From NCBI GenBank assembly GCA_964394975.1, contig CAYMZR010000001.1, forward strand, positions 1 through 64,000: DNA of 64,000 nt, written 5' to 3'. This document shows, in pieces, positions 44,251 through 52,319 of this stretch. This DNA is from UBA11996 sp964394975. GTDB lineage: Bacteria > Chloroflexota > Dehalococcoidia > Lucifugimonadales > UBA826. Both the position numbers and the translations under genes were made by a program. The notes beneath the pieces were generated by a model. The model was given only the letters and a program-made list of their open reading frames with translations, searched no databases and was not told the DNA's origin. Each line of letters starts with the position of its first letter. Position 1 is the stretch's first letter.

Positions 44251-45243
44251 ATGCAGAAAGTTTCAGAAATAAGTGAATTTGCTCTTATATCTAGTCTGGA
44301 ATCAGTTCTAGAAAATAATGTCACACCCCAAAAAGATAGCAAAATCGAGCTGTCCATAGGGGATGATGCCGCTGTTATAGGTAATTTCGACAATTTACAG
44401 GTAGTCACAACTGACGCAATGGTGGACAAGGTGCATTTCGTCGTTGATCAGGTTGATATGCGGAACCTCGGCTGGAAGGCCCTCGCTGTAAATTACAGCG
44501 ATATCGCTTCCATGGGATGCAAACCAGTATATTCAGTTGTTACGTTAGGTTTAAGACCAGATATATTAGTGGAGCAGCTTGAACATTTATATTTAGGTTT
44601 TTCAGATCTTTTGAACATCTACGGCGGCGAGTTGGTCGGTGGCGACATAGTGAGGTCGGAAACATTTTTCATTTCCGTTACGGTAGTAGGGTCCACTGAT
44701 AAACCTCAAACTATGCAAAGAAAAACGGCGGTTCCTGGAGATGTTATCGCAGTAACGGGTGAACTGGGATCATCAGACGCTGGATTAAAATTGCTTTTGA
44801 ATAGTGAGTTACCAAAGTCATCACATTTCTACGAGGCACATTACCTACCAAAACCTCGTATACCGGAAGGCATTAGCCTACTAGATATGGGCATAAAGAC
44901 AGGAATGGACATTAGTGATGGGCTAGTTAATGACCTCAAGAAGATATGCCTAGCTAGCAAGGTAAATGCCACCATAAATATAGATGACATCCCAGTGCAC
45001 AAAGATTTAAAAAAACACTTCCCTAATGAGTACAAGGAAATGGCTATAAGCGGCGGAGAAGACTACGAACTCCTAATTACGGGACATGAGTCACTAATCA
45101 AATACATATCAGATTCAACCGAAATAGATCTTCACATAATTGGGGAAATCGAAATCGGTTCAGGTGTTGTAAATGCGGTGGATGGAACCGGAGCAAAAGT
45201 ACCCCTCAAGACAGGCGGTTGGGATCATTTTACGGAGAATTAA
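44251..45243 (+). CDS. thiL: Thiamine-monophosphate kinase
   Basis: A 330-aa ThiL, which phosphorylates thiamine phosphate to thiamine diphosphate with ATP. Conserved elements are S-I-G-D-D-A-A-V (35-42), T-T-D-A-M-V-D-K-V-H-F (53-63), N-Y-S-D-I-A-S-M-G (81-89), V-G-G-D-I-V, and M-D-I-S-D-G-L. These Asp residues bind Mg and ATP. Product is the cofactor used by the ThDP enzyme at the left edge. A small gene follows 2 nt after the stop. Confidence 0.94.
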   Translation: MQKVSEISEFALISSLESVLENNVTPQKDSKIELSIGDDAAVIGNFDNLQVVTTDAMVDKVHFVVDQVDMRNLGWKALAVNYSDIASMGCKPVYSVVTLGLRPDILVEQLEHLYLGFSDLLNIYGGELVGGDIVRSETFFISVTVVGSTDKPQTMQRKTAVPGDVIAVTGELGSSDAGLKLLLNSELPKSSHFYEAHYLPKPRIPEGISLLDMGIKTGMDISDGLVNDLKKICLASKVNATINIDDIPVHKDLKKHFPNEYKEMAISGGEDYELLITGHESLIKYISDSTEIDLHIIGEIEIGSGVVNAVDGTGAKVPLKTGGWDHFTEN

Positions 45244-45245
45244 GT

Positions 45246-45542
45246 TTGGAAAAAGTTACTCTCGATATAACAGGTGAAGGATCATTAAGAGCAACTGAGA
45301 TAATTTCGGATCTTCGAATTGTGGCGGAGACATTTTATGGGCCAATGAAGATGGTCGGGTTTTGGGATTATAGAAAAGACATGCATTTGTGCCCTCATAT
45401 GGAACGCAGGCAGGATTGCCCACACGCTCTTGAGAAATCTGACCCAAATTTTCTCAGTTACACAAGCACCCTAGAAAGAGAACGTCATTGCAATCTTGCT
45501 GTATCATTCCCGCATGCAGAAATAACACTTTATCTTTCATGA
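45246..45542 (+). CDS. Small protein with conserved-looking Cys/His pattern, unknown function
   Basis: A 98-aa protein starting at TTG 45246, with GGAG at 45234-45237 eight nt upstream (inside the end of thiL). It contains C49-P-H51 and C58-P-H60 (two C-P-H motifs) and C82, suggestive of a metal site. I do not recognise it. It is translationally close to thiL (2-nt gap). Its stop codon falls in a 16-bp tandem duplication. Confidence 0.6.
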   Translation: MEKVTLDITGEGSLRATEIISDLRIVAETFYGPMKMVGFWDYRKDMHLCPHMERRQDCPHALEKSDPNFLSYTSTLERERHCNLAVSFPHAEITLYLS

Positions 45543-45569
45543 ATAGAAACCTGCATGAATAGAAACCTG
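45538..45569 (+). repeat. 16-bp direct tandem duplication
   Basis: CATGAATAGAAACCTG occurs twice back to back (45538-45553 and 45554-45569), covering the stop codon of the small gene and ending just before the AGAGGTG ribosome site of the ligase gene. Confidence 0.9.
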
Positions 45570-45580
45570 AGAGGTGTCAT

Positions 45581-47155
45581 ATGCCAACAAATGCTTCAAG
45601 ACCTTCACTAAAACCATACGGAGTCTACCCTGTTCACGATATTCTGATAAAAGCATCGCTAAAGGTCCCTGATAAAACAGCAATAATTGATGGTGATAAT
45701 AGCTACACATTCTCTGAATTGGACGAATATAGTGCACAATTTTCGGGAGCGTTGAAAACATTGGGAGTCTCCAAAGGTGATCGGGTTGGAATACTGGCCC
45801 CCAACTGCGCTGAATTTGTCATAGCATTCCACGGAATAAGCCGATCAGGAGCGGTAGTTTCTACAGTAAATTCGGGATATCGGGAAAGGGAAATTGCACA
45901 CCAAGTAGAGGATAGTGGGTGCAAGATTTTGGTGGTTCATGAATCGCTAAGTGAAATCCTAGATGAGGCCCAAAAGCTGATCAAAAATGAAGTCAAATCA
46001 ATTGTCATAGCATCCAATAGAGCTACACCCGAATCATTTTGGGAATTACTGGGGCAATCTGAAGCATATACCGAAACCGGTATAGACCCCGAAAATGATT
46101 TGGCAGCCCTTCCGTATTCATCAGGTACGACGGGCCTTAGCAAAGGAGTGATGCTGTCTCATTTCAATGTGGTAAGCAATGTGGAACAGATCCTGGGCCT
46201 TTCCGGCGGGGCATCTATGGCGGAGGACGACGTGATTCTGGTACACCTTCCGCTATTTCATATATATGGCATGAATGTCTTGATGAATCCCTGTATAGCT
46301 GCTGGTTCCACTCAAGTAATGATGGGGCGATTCGATATGGAAGAGTTTTTGTCATTAATTGAATCTCATCGAGTGACAAAACTTTTCACGGTACCTCCAG
46401 TAGGATTAGGATTAAGTCAGTATCCAGGGGTGGCAACGAGAGACTTGTCATGCATCAAGTTTGCCATGTTTGGGGCAGCTCCACTTTCTTCAGAATTACA
46501 ATTAAGAATATCTGAAGTTTTGAATTGTCCTGTTATTCAAGGATATGGGATGACAGAGTCATCTCCGGTAACGAATATCGATTTCACAGAACCGGATCTC
46601 ATTAAGGCAGGGTCAATTGGACCAGCCGTATCAGATACTGAAGAAAAAATAGTAGATGTTGAAGATCCTACTAAGGAATTAAACAGCGGAGAGGTGGGAG
46701 AGTTGGTAATCAGGGGTCCTCAGGTAATGAAAGGATATTTCAACAATCCCAAAGCCACAGAGGAAACTGTTACATCAGATGGATGGCTTCACACTGGTGA
46801 CATAGGCAAAATGGATGAGGAAGGCTATGTTTGGGTTCTTGATAGAAAAAAAGAACTGATCAAATACAAAGGTTTTCAAGTACCTCCGGCCGAGCTAGAA
46901 GGCTTACTAATAGAGCATCCAGAAATATCTGACGCGGCCGTGATTGGAAAACCAGATGAAGAATCCGGGGAGATCCCCAAGGCATTTGTAGTCAAAACAG
47001 AAGGAAGTAGTATTTCTGCAGATGCGGTTATGTCATTCGTATCATCAAAGGTATCAACCTTTAAGCATGTGAGAGAAGTGGAATTTATCGATGCAATCCC
47101 TAAGAATGCGTCCGGTAAGATTTTGAGACGGGTATTAAAAGATCAACAGGGGTAG
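45581..47155 (+). CDS. AMP-forming acyl-CoA ligase (4-coumarate-CoA-ligase-like)
   Basis: A 524-aa ANL-superfamily enzyme: P-loop S-S-G-T-T-G-L-S-K-G from residue 180, A5 motif Y-G-M-T-E-S-S-P, A7 T-G-D-I-G, A8 D-R-K-K-E-L-I-K-Y-K-G-F-Q-V-P-P-A-E-L-E, and the C-terminal catalytic Lys in P-K-N-A-S-G-K-I-L-R-R. It activates a carboxylic acid with ATP and CoA; sequence order resembles 4-coumarate and medium-chain ligases. GAGAGGTG precedes the ATG. It ends 7 nt before the convergent pentapeptide gene. Confidence 0.92.
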   Translation: MPTNASRPSLKPYGVYPVHDILIKASLKVPDKTAIIDGDNSYTFSELDEYSAQFSGALKTLGVSKGDRVGILAPNCAEFVIAFHGISRSGAVVSTVNSGYREREIAHQVEDSGCKILVVHESLSEILDEAQKLIKNEVKSIVIASNRATPESFWELLGQSEAYTETGIDPENDLAALPYSSGTTGLSKGVMLSHFNVVSNVEQILGLSGGASMAEDDVILVHLPLFHIYGMNVLMNPCIAAGSTQVMMGRFDMEEFLSLIESHRVTKLFTVPPVGLGLSQYPGVATRDLSCIKFAMFGAAPLSSELQLRISEVLNCPVIQGYGMTESSPVTNIDFTEPDLIKAGSIGPAVSDTEEKIVDVEDPTKELNSGEVGELVIRGPQVMKGYFNNPKATEETVTSDGWLHTGDIGKMDEEGYVWVLDRKKELIKYKGFQVPPAELEGLLIEHPEISDAAVIGKPDEESGEIPKAFVVKTEGSSISADAVMSFVSSKVSTFKHVREVEFIDAIPKNASGKILRRVLKDQQG

Positions 47156-47162
47156 TGAAACA

Positions 47163-47672
47163 CTAAAACTTGGTGCCATATGTGTTACAGGTGTCGAAAG
47201 ACACTCCTTCTAGAACAGCACCTGTCAGGTCAGCCATAGCTAAATTAGATCCTGAGAGATTGGCTCCCACAAGAGATGCTCCAGAAAGGTTGCTCCTCCT
47301 TAAATCACTGCCAGTTAAATTGGCCCGTGCAAGTAATGCTCCCGAAATATTTGCCTCAAGTAATCCAATGGATTGCATATCAGCATCACTAAAATCAGAA
47401 TCTTTAAGTATTGCCCAGCGGAGATCGGCCTTTGTAAGATTAGCTTGTTTTAGGGAAGCTGATGACATATCTGCAGCTCCCATATTTGAGTGGCTTAAGT
47501 TAGCTGCATCTAAAATCGCGCCAGTTAAGTCTGTATATCTCATATCACATGAACTCATATCCGCGTCGGAAAAATCTATACCTGACAAATTGGTTTCAGA
47601 AAGGTCAGAACCAGTCAGGGAACTACCAGAAGCTAATATAATTTCTACTTGAGCTCTGTTTAATTTTTGCAT
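47163..47672 (-). CDS. Pentapeptide repeat protein
   Basis: A 169-aa right-handed quadrilateral beta-helix predicted from consecutive A(D/N)LXX repeats (for example L-S-G-I-D, F-S-D-A-D, L-T-G-A-I, L-D-A-A-N, L-S-H-S-N, L-T-K-A-D). The repeats run from about residue 20 to the end. No signal peptide. Such proteins range from DNA-gyrase-protecting mimics to structural or unknown roles; no basis to choose here. Confidence 0.9.
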   Translation of the reverse strand: MQKLNRAQVEIILASGSSLTGSDLSETNLSGIDFSDADMSSCDMRYTDLTGAILDAANLSHSNMGAADMSSASLKQANLTKADLRWAILKDSDFSDADMQSIGLLEANISGALLARANLTGSDLRRSNLSGASLVGANLSGSNLAMADLTGAVLEGVSFDTCNTYGTKF

Positions 47673-47781
47673 ACCTGAGCACCCACTTATCTTTAAAACG
47701 TCTAGTTAAGAACTCTAACTAAGGTGTATTTTATTTGGATTGAGTTAACTAGGTATAAACACCCGTGACTAAATCACTTCT

Positions 47782-47800
47782 ATGTAATCTAATATTACAT
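47782..47800. promoter_or_regulatory. 19-bp inverted repeat upstream of the kinase gene
   Basis: ATGTAAT (47782-47788), 5-nt CTAAT, ATTACAT (47794-47800), a perfect palindrome 34 bp before the kinase ATG and about 110 bp upstream of the divergent pentapeptide gene. It looks like a dimeric-regulator operator, but a hairpin role is also possible. Confidence 0.4.
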
Positions 47801-47834
47801 GGGAATTTAATAATGGTTAAAACATAAGAGGAAA

Positions 47835-50800
47835 ATGCAACTCAGAAGAATTGGTCGATACCAGCTTCTTGAAATAGTAGGTAGAGGTGGACAAGGAACC
47901 GTTTATCGTGGTCACGATCCTTCCACTGGTCAGATAGTTGCTGTCAAAATTCTTTCCGAGAATCACAGTGACGGCGATTTCTTAGAAAGGTTCCAACGGG
48001 AAGCCTCTATTCTTGCCTCGCTTGATCACCCAAATGTCATCAAGGTTTTTGACCATGGCGAGGAAGAGGGTCGGCACTACATTGTAACCGAATACGTCCC
48101 TGAGAATCTGGCTCGCATCATCGATCAAGGTGACCCTTTACCCCTCAGGCGAGCTCTAATCGTAGCCTCACAAATAGCCTCTGCTCTGGCTGTCACACAC
48201 GATAATGGAATAACTCACAGAGACGTCAAACCTGCAAACGTACTCATGACACACACCGGTGACATAAAGCTAACTGATTTTGGCATAGCTACTGCAGATG
48301 TGATGAACACCGTAACTACGCCCGACGTAGCAGTCGGTACGCCACTTTATATGTCACCCGAACAAATTCAAAGTAAGGAGATAGACGGAAGATCAGACAT
48401 ATATTCTCTAGGCTGTCTCTTATATCAAATTCTTACAGGCATCCCCCCGTTTCGAGGGGAGAATCCCTACGACATATTTAGCGCACATATAAATAGTAAT
48501 TATGAGCCCTTATCCACTGCTATAGAAAACTGCCCAGACGAGCTGGATCAACTTGTAAACAAAGCACTAGAAAAAAACTTAGAAGACAGATTCCAAACAG
48601 CAGACGAATTCGTAGACGAGATTCTTGCCGTCGCTAATGAAATTCCCAGCACTGGTGAGCAAACCCTAGAAACTAGGGTAATGCCCAGGACTATAAGATC
48701 CATGGCCAGGCGAGATCCTATCTGGAAAAGAAGAAACACGTGGATATCGGCCATTGCGGCTATAGTTGTTGTAGGAATCATAGGATTTGCTGCATCAACC
48801 ATGATCGGTGGAGGTTCAGCAGTTGGGTTAGCAACGGGTGTAACTGAGACAACTGTTGAACCTCCCGCAGCACAGTTACCGATAGTAGTTCCTGAGGCAC
48901 CTGTACAAGATTCAAATCTACCAATAGCCGCAAATATATTGTTTACGGAAGGTAGCGATTTGACTTTTGTAACTGCCCAAATCCCAGTGCCTTCCAAGGC
49001 AGACGTTGCTCACCTCTTAAAGGTCTCTGCTTCTACAAGAAGCCTGAACGGTAACTCCGCAAAGTTGAATGTTGAAAGTGTCCCCACAGATACATTAACA
49101 CCACCTAGAGATGTTTTATTCCTAAGATCAATGGCTATAACCATATCAGCTGGTTTAGAAGAGACTGACAACTTACCCGGAATAATAGAATTCCAAATTA
49201 AAAAAGATTGGCTAGATACTTCTGGAATTGATTCTGAAGGCATCAGTCTCTATAGGCTTAGAGGCGATTGGGAACTTTTGCCAACAACCTACAAAGGTGG
49301 ATATTTGGGTGCAGAAGACCTTTTGTTTGAAAGGTTTTCTGCCGAAACTCCTGGATTTTCCATTTTTTCTATAGGAATCGATACATCAAAAGAACAAGAT
49401 GCCACAGATCAAAGTTCAACACAGCCTCAACCGGAACTACCTTTGCCTTCCCCTACCACAATTAGCCAGGATATGCCTCAAACCTCACAAGATTTACCAG
49501 TACCATCTCCGCCTACCACAGATATGCCACAAGATACTAATGTTCTTCCTACATATACACCGAATCCGGTAGGAGAAGAGACATCAGAACCGACAGGTAC
49601 TCCCAAAAATGCTATTGGCTCTTATGAAGGAGTAAGCTGGGGCTCAGCGGTAGTCCCAGATGGTAATACAGGGGATGGATTCTTCCCTGTAGGAGATGAT
49701 CTAGTTCTTTACTACACTAATGGAGACCGTGATCTTGGGTATCTGTACAGTGGCTCATCAGGATACCCAGAACCTGCTGTAAGTTTCGGCAGAGTTCCCA
49801 CCAAGGAGGGATACTGCTCCTATAGTGGTGAGACAGAAGGTGGTATTACAGGTACTTCGCAAGCTAATAATTTGAAGGATATCAACTATCTGAACCAAAC
49901 AGTTGAATTTATACCGCTGGAATCCAGCAACTGCTACTCAGGAGTCGTACCTTTCACGTTCAATTCTGACGGTGTTCGGTACGGTCTTATTGATCCTCTA
50001 TCTATTGATGAATCGAAGACTTTATGGGTGAACTGGTGGGTAGGAGAACCAGGTGTAACAGATTTTTCAACGGCACTTTCAATATTTCGACCAGACCCTA
50101 CCTCGACTCCCGTGCCTACTATGACACCTACACCCACCATAACACACACACCTACACCTACCCTCCCAACTCCTACACTAACTAAGACGCCGACACCGAC
50201 ACCAATCCCAAATGAAACTGTAAAAGACGGCACTCTTATTCAATTGGGAATTGATACAAAGGCCAAGATAGAGTATCCGGGAGACGTTGACGAATGGATA
50301 TATGTACCTTCTTCTTCAATGGTTGGTAAGGCTGTCAAAATTGTGGTTACTTCTGATTCCAACGACGCAGATGGATATCTTGAATTTGAATCACCGTCAG
50401 GGGACCTAATAGCCGACGATGACGACAGTGGGCCAAATCTTAACCCAGTAATAAACTTTGCTGAGATATCTGAAAGTGGAATATACACAATAAGATTCAT
50501 GCTATTGGATGGAACTACATCAGGGTACGAAATGTATGTAGAGGCAGTGGACCCAGCTTTACCTACTCCTACAATAATTCCGACCCGAACTAGAACAGCG
50601 ACTCCGACTATATCGCCGACTCCAGCACGAACACCTACGCAAACGCCTACACCGGTGATAACTCCGACCCATACCAGGACACTCACACCTACAGTTACAG
50701 CTATACCTAGCCCTACTGCGAGCCCTCAACCTAATTCTGGTGGAGGAGGTTTTAACGAACCTAGTGACAGCAATTACCAAGTTGAAAATTATCACTGTGA

Positions 50801-52199
50801 TGTCACTACTCTCGATCATCCCGTAGTCACCCTTTGTGAGGTTGATGGAATAGTAGCAGCGACAATTGTAAGTGGGCATATAAATCAACTTGGTGATGTA
50901 GATCGTTTTTTGATAAATGTAGAGGAGGGGATGCTGATCAGTACCGCAACTGATGTTGATGTAGGTGGGTCTAATCTAGATCCAATGTTAGAAATTTGGA
51001 AACTAGGAGGTAGTCGTTTGCATTGGGATCGCTATACTACCACCAACTCAAATCTTGACAACGCAACGATTGCAGGATTCCTGATCGAACAGGGAGGTCC
51101 GCATGAAATTGTCATAAAGGCAAGTGATTGGCTCCAGGAGGGTTCAAATGAGTTCACCGGACAATATGATCTCTATATCTCTATAACAGATCCCAATAAA
51201 GTTGCATGGCGAAGCAATTCAGAGGACCTAGAAACAGGTGGAGGCTGGCAACATATCAGTTTTGGCACTTCTGTTAACGCTGCTCTTGACAAGCTAGGTG
51301 ATATAGATGATTACCATTTCGATGGAAATGCTGGTGACACCATAACGGTCACATTCAACAAATTAGAAAGTACCTTTGTTGCACCTCTTTATCCAATGAT
51401 CCAAATATTCCCTCCGAGTATGAATTGGTATTACAGCAATACAGAGCTTCAAAAAAGTTGGGACCATGAATGTATACGTTATGGAGACTACACAATGTCA
51501 TCATCAGTGGAGTCGTTGCAATGTACCTTGAAAGAAAGTGGGGCTTACACCCTTAGAATAACAACTTTCAACTGGGAATCCGGTTTCGGACCATACAAGT
51601 TCTTGGTTGACCGTGCAGCAGCACCCACAGCTACACCAGTACCTCCTACTGCGACACCGACCCCAGTACCAAACCCTACTCCTATGCCTCCCACTGCAAC
51701 ACCTACGCCAGCTCCAACAAATACGCCTACAGCAAGTAGTGGCGATACCTGGTATGGAACCCATGGAACCGCCGTAATGGCTGAAAGTAGCAATTATGAC
51801 ATCGGGACAGGATCGCGAATGTGGTGGTCTATAGCCGATGGCAAAAGAGGCTATTTCTACTCCGGGCAGGGAGTGAGTGTTGCGAATGTTGTTGCAGGTG
51901 GGAAAGGTTGTAATGGAACGCTAACCTCCGACAATGGCTCATACGATGGGTTTGAAAGTTTCTCTCAATTAGGGAACGTGGCAACCTTAACGTATACAAG
52001 CGCAACTATAGGAATATGCTCTGAAGACGCTCCTAGTTACCATGGTTCTGATGCTCAGAACGATGGGCTATTGATTTTTAGGCAAAACGACCAATTTGGG
52101 GTAATGCGTTTCGTCTCCACCAATAACGGCTCTATGACCATTAAGTGGTGGCTTGGAGCCGAAGGCGAGACTGATTTCAGAACTGCCCCCAATCAATAA
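47835..52199 (+). CDS. Transmembrane Ser/Thr protein kinase with large extracytoplasmic region
   Basis: A 1454-aa protein. The kinase domain (about 8-270) has G-R-G-G-Q-G (16-21), catalytic Lys38, Glu56, H-R-D-V-K-P-A-N (128-135), D-F-G (148-150) and S-P-E (174-176), so it should be active. One transmembrane helix lies at about 303-326. Outside are an unassigned beta region, then domain X (about 595-760), a Thr-Pro-rich linker, a PPC-like (pre-peptidase C-terminal) domain near 830-930, a second Thr-Pro linker, one or two further PPC-like domains (about 1000-1265), a third linker and a second domain X (about 1313-1454). Both X copies end W-W-x-G-x-x-G-x-T-D-F-x-T-A. AGAGG before the ATG. Probably a surface sensor. 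The zinc-ribbon membrane gene follows 120 nt later. Confidence 0.88.
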   Translation: MQLRRIGRYQLLEIVGRGGQGTVYRGHDPSTGQIVAVKILSENHSDGDFLERFQREASILASLDHPNVIKVFDHGEEEGRHYIVTEYVPENLARIIDQGDPLPLRRALIVASQIASALAVTHDNGITHRDVKPANVLMTHTGDIKLTDFGIATADVMNTVTTPDVAVGTPLYMSPEQIQSKEIDGRSDIYSLGCLLYQILTGIPPFRGENPYDIFSAHINSNYEPLSTAIENCPDELDQLVNKALEKNLEDRFQTADEFVDEILAVANEIPSTGEQTLETRVMPRTIRSMARRDPIWKRRNTWISAIAAIVVVGIIGFAASTMIGGGSAVGLATGVTETTVEPPAAQLPIVVPEAPVQDSNLPIAANILFTEGSDLTFVTAQIPVPSKADVAHLLKVSASTRSLNGNSAKLNVESVPTDTLTPPRDVLFLRSMAITISAGLEETDNLPGIIEFQIKKDWLDTSGIDSEGISLYRLRGDWELLPTTYKGGYLGAEDLLFERFSAETPGFSIFSIGIDTSKEQDATDQSSTQPQPELPLPSPTTISQDMPQTSQDLPVPSPPTTDMPQDTNVLPTYTPNPVGEETSEPTGTPKNAIGSYEGVSWGSAVVPDGNTGDGFFPVGDDLVLYYTNGDRDLGYLYSGSSGYPEPAVSFGRVPTKEGYCSYSGETEGGITGTSQANNLKDINYLNQTVEFIPLESSNCYSGVVPFTFNSDGVRYGLIDPLSIDESKTLWVNWWVGEPGVTDFSTALSIFRPDPTSTPVPTMTPTPTITHTPTPTLPTPTLTKTPTPTPIPNETVKDGTLIQLGIDTKAKIEYPGDVDEWIYVPSSSMVGKAVKIVVTSDSNDADGYLEFESPSGDLIADDDDSGPNLNPVINFAEISESGIYTIRFMLLDGTTSGYEMYVEAVDPALPTPTIIPTRTRTATPTISPTPARTPTQTPTPVITPTHTRTLTPTVTAIPSPTASPQPNSGGGGFNEPSDSNYQVENYHCDVTTLDHPVVTLCEVDGIVAATIVSGHINQLGDVDRFLINVEEGMLISTATDVDVGGSNLDPMLEIWKLGGSRLHWDRYTTTNSNLDNATIAGFLIEQGGPHEIVIKASDWLQEGSNEFTGQYDLYISITDPNKVAWRSNSEDLETGGGWQHISFGTSVNAALDKLGDIDDYHFDGNAGDTITVTFNKLESTFVAPLYPMIQIFPPSMNWYYSNTELQKSWDHECIRYGDYTMSSSVESLQCTLKESGAYTLRITTFNWESGFGPYKFLVDRAAAPTATPVPPTATPTPVPNPTPMPPTATPTPAPTNTPTASSGDTWYGTHGTAVMAESSNYDIGTGSRMWWSIADGKRGYFYSGQGVSVANVVAGGKGCNGTLTSDNGSYDGFESFSQLGNVATLTYTSATIGICSEDAPSYHGSDAQNDGLLIFRQNDQFGVMRFVSTNNGSMTIKWWLGAEGETDFRTAPNQ
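50098..50212 (+). repeat. Thr-Pro codon repeats in the kinase gene (first linker)
   Basis: Imperfect ACN-CCN repeats encoding a Thr-Pro linker. Similar stretches lie at about 50560-50735 and 51625-51740. Codon choice varies, so they are protein-level rather than simple DNA repeats. Confidence 0.85.
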
Positions 52200-52319
52200 T
52201 CATCCCTTCAAAAACAGGCTAAATTTTTACCCGCCAGAATGCGGACTAATCAATTGTTTTCTTAAACTGTTGCCAAATATTTATGCTATGTTAGAGGCTG
52301 TGGAATAAAGGAACAAAGC

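Noticed and set aside
49934..50686. Long minus-strand frames rich in Gly and Val
   Set aside because: They are the reverse reading of the Thr-Pro linkers of the kinase gene, with no ribosome sites.
50098..51740. Repeats considered as a CRISPR array
   Set aside because: Repeats are short in-frame Thr-Pro codons inside a coding region, without constant repeat and spacer sizes.
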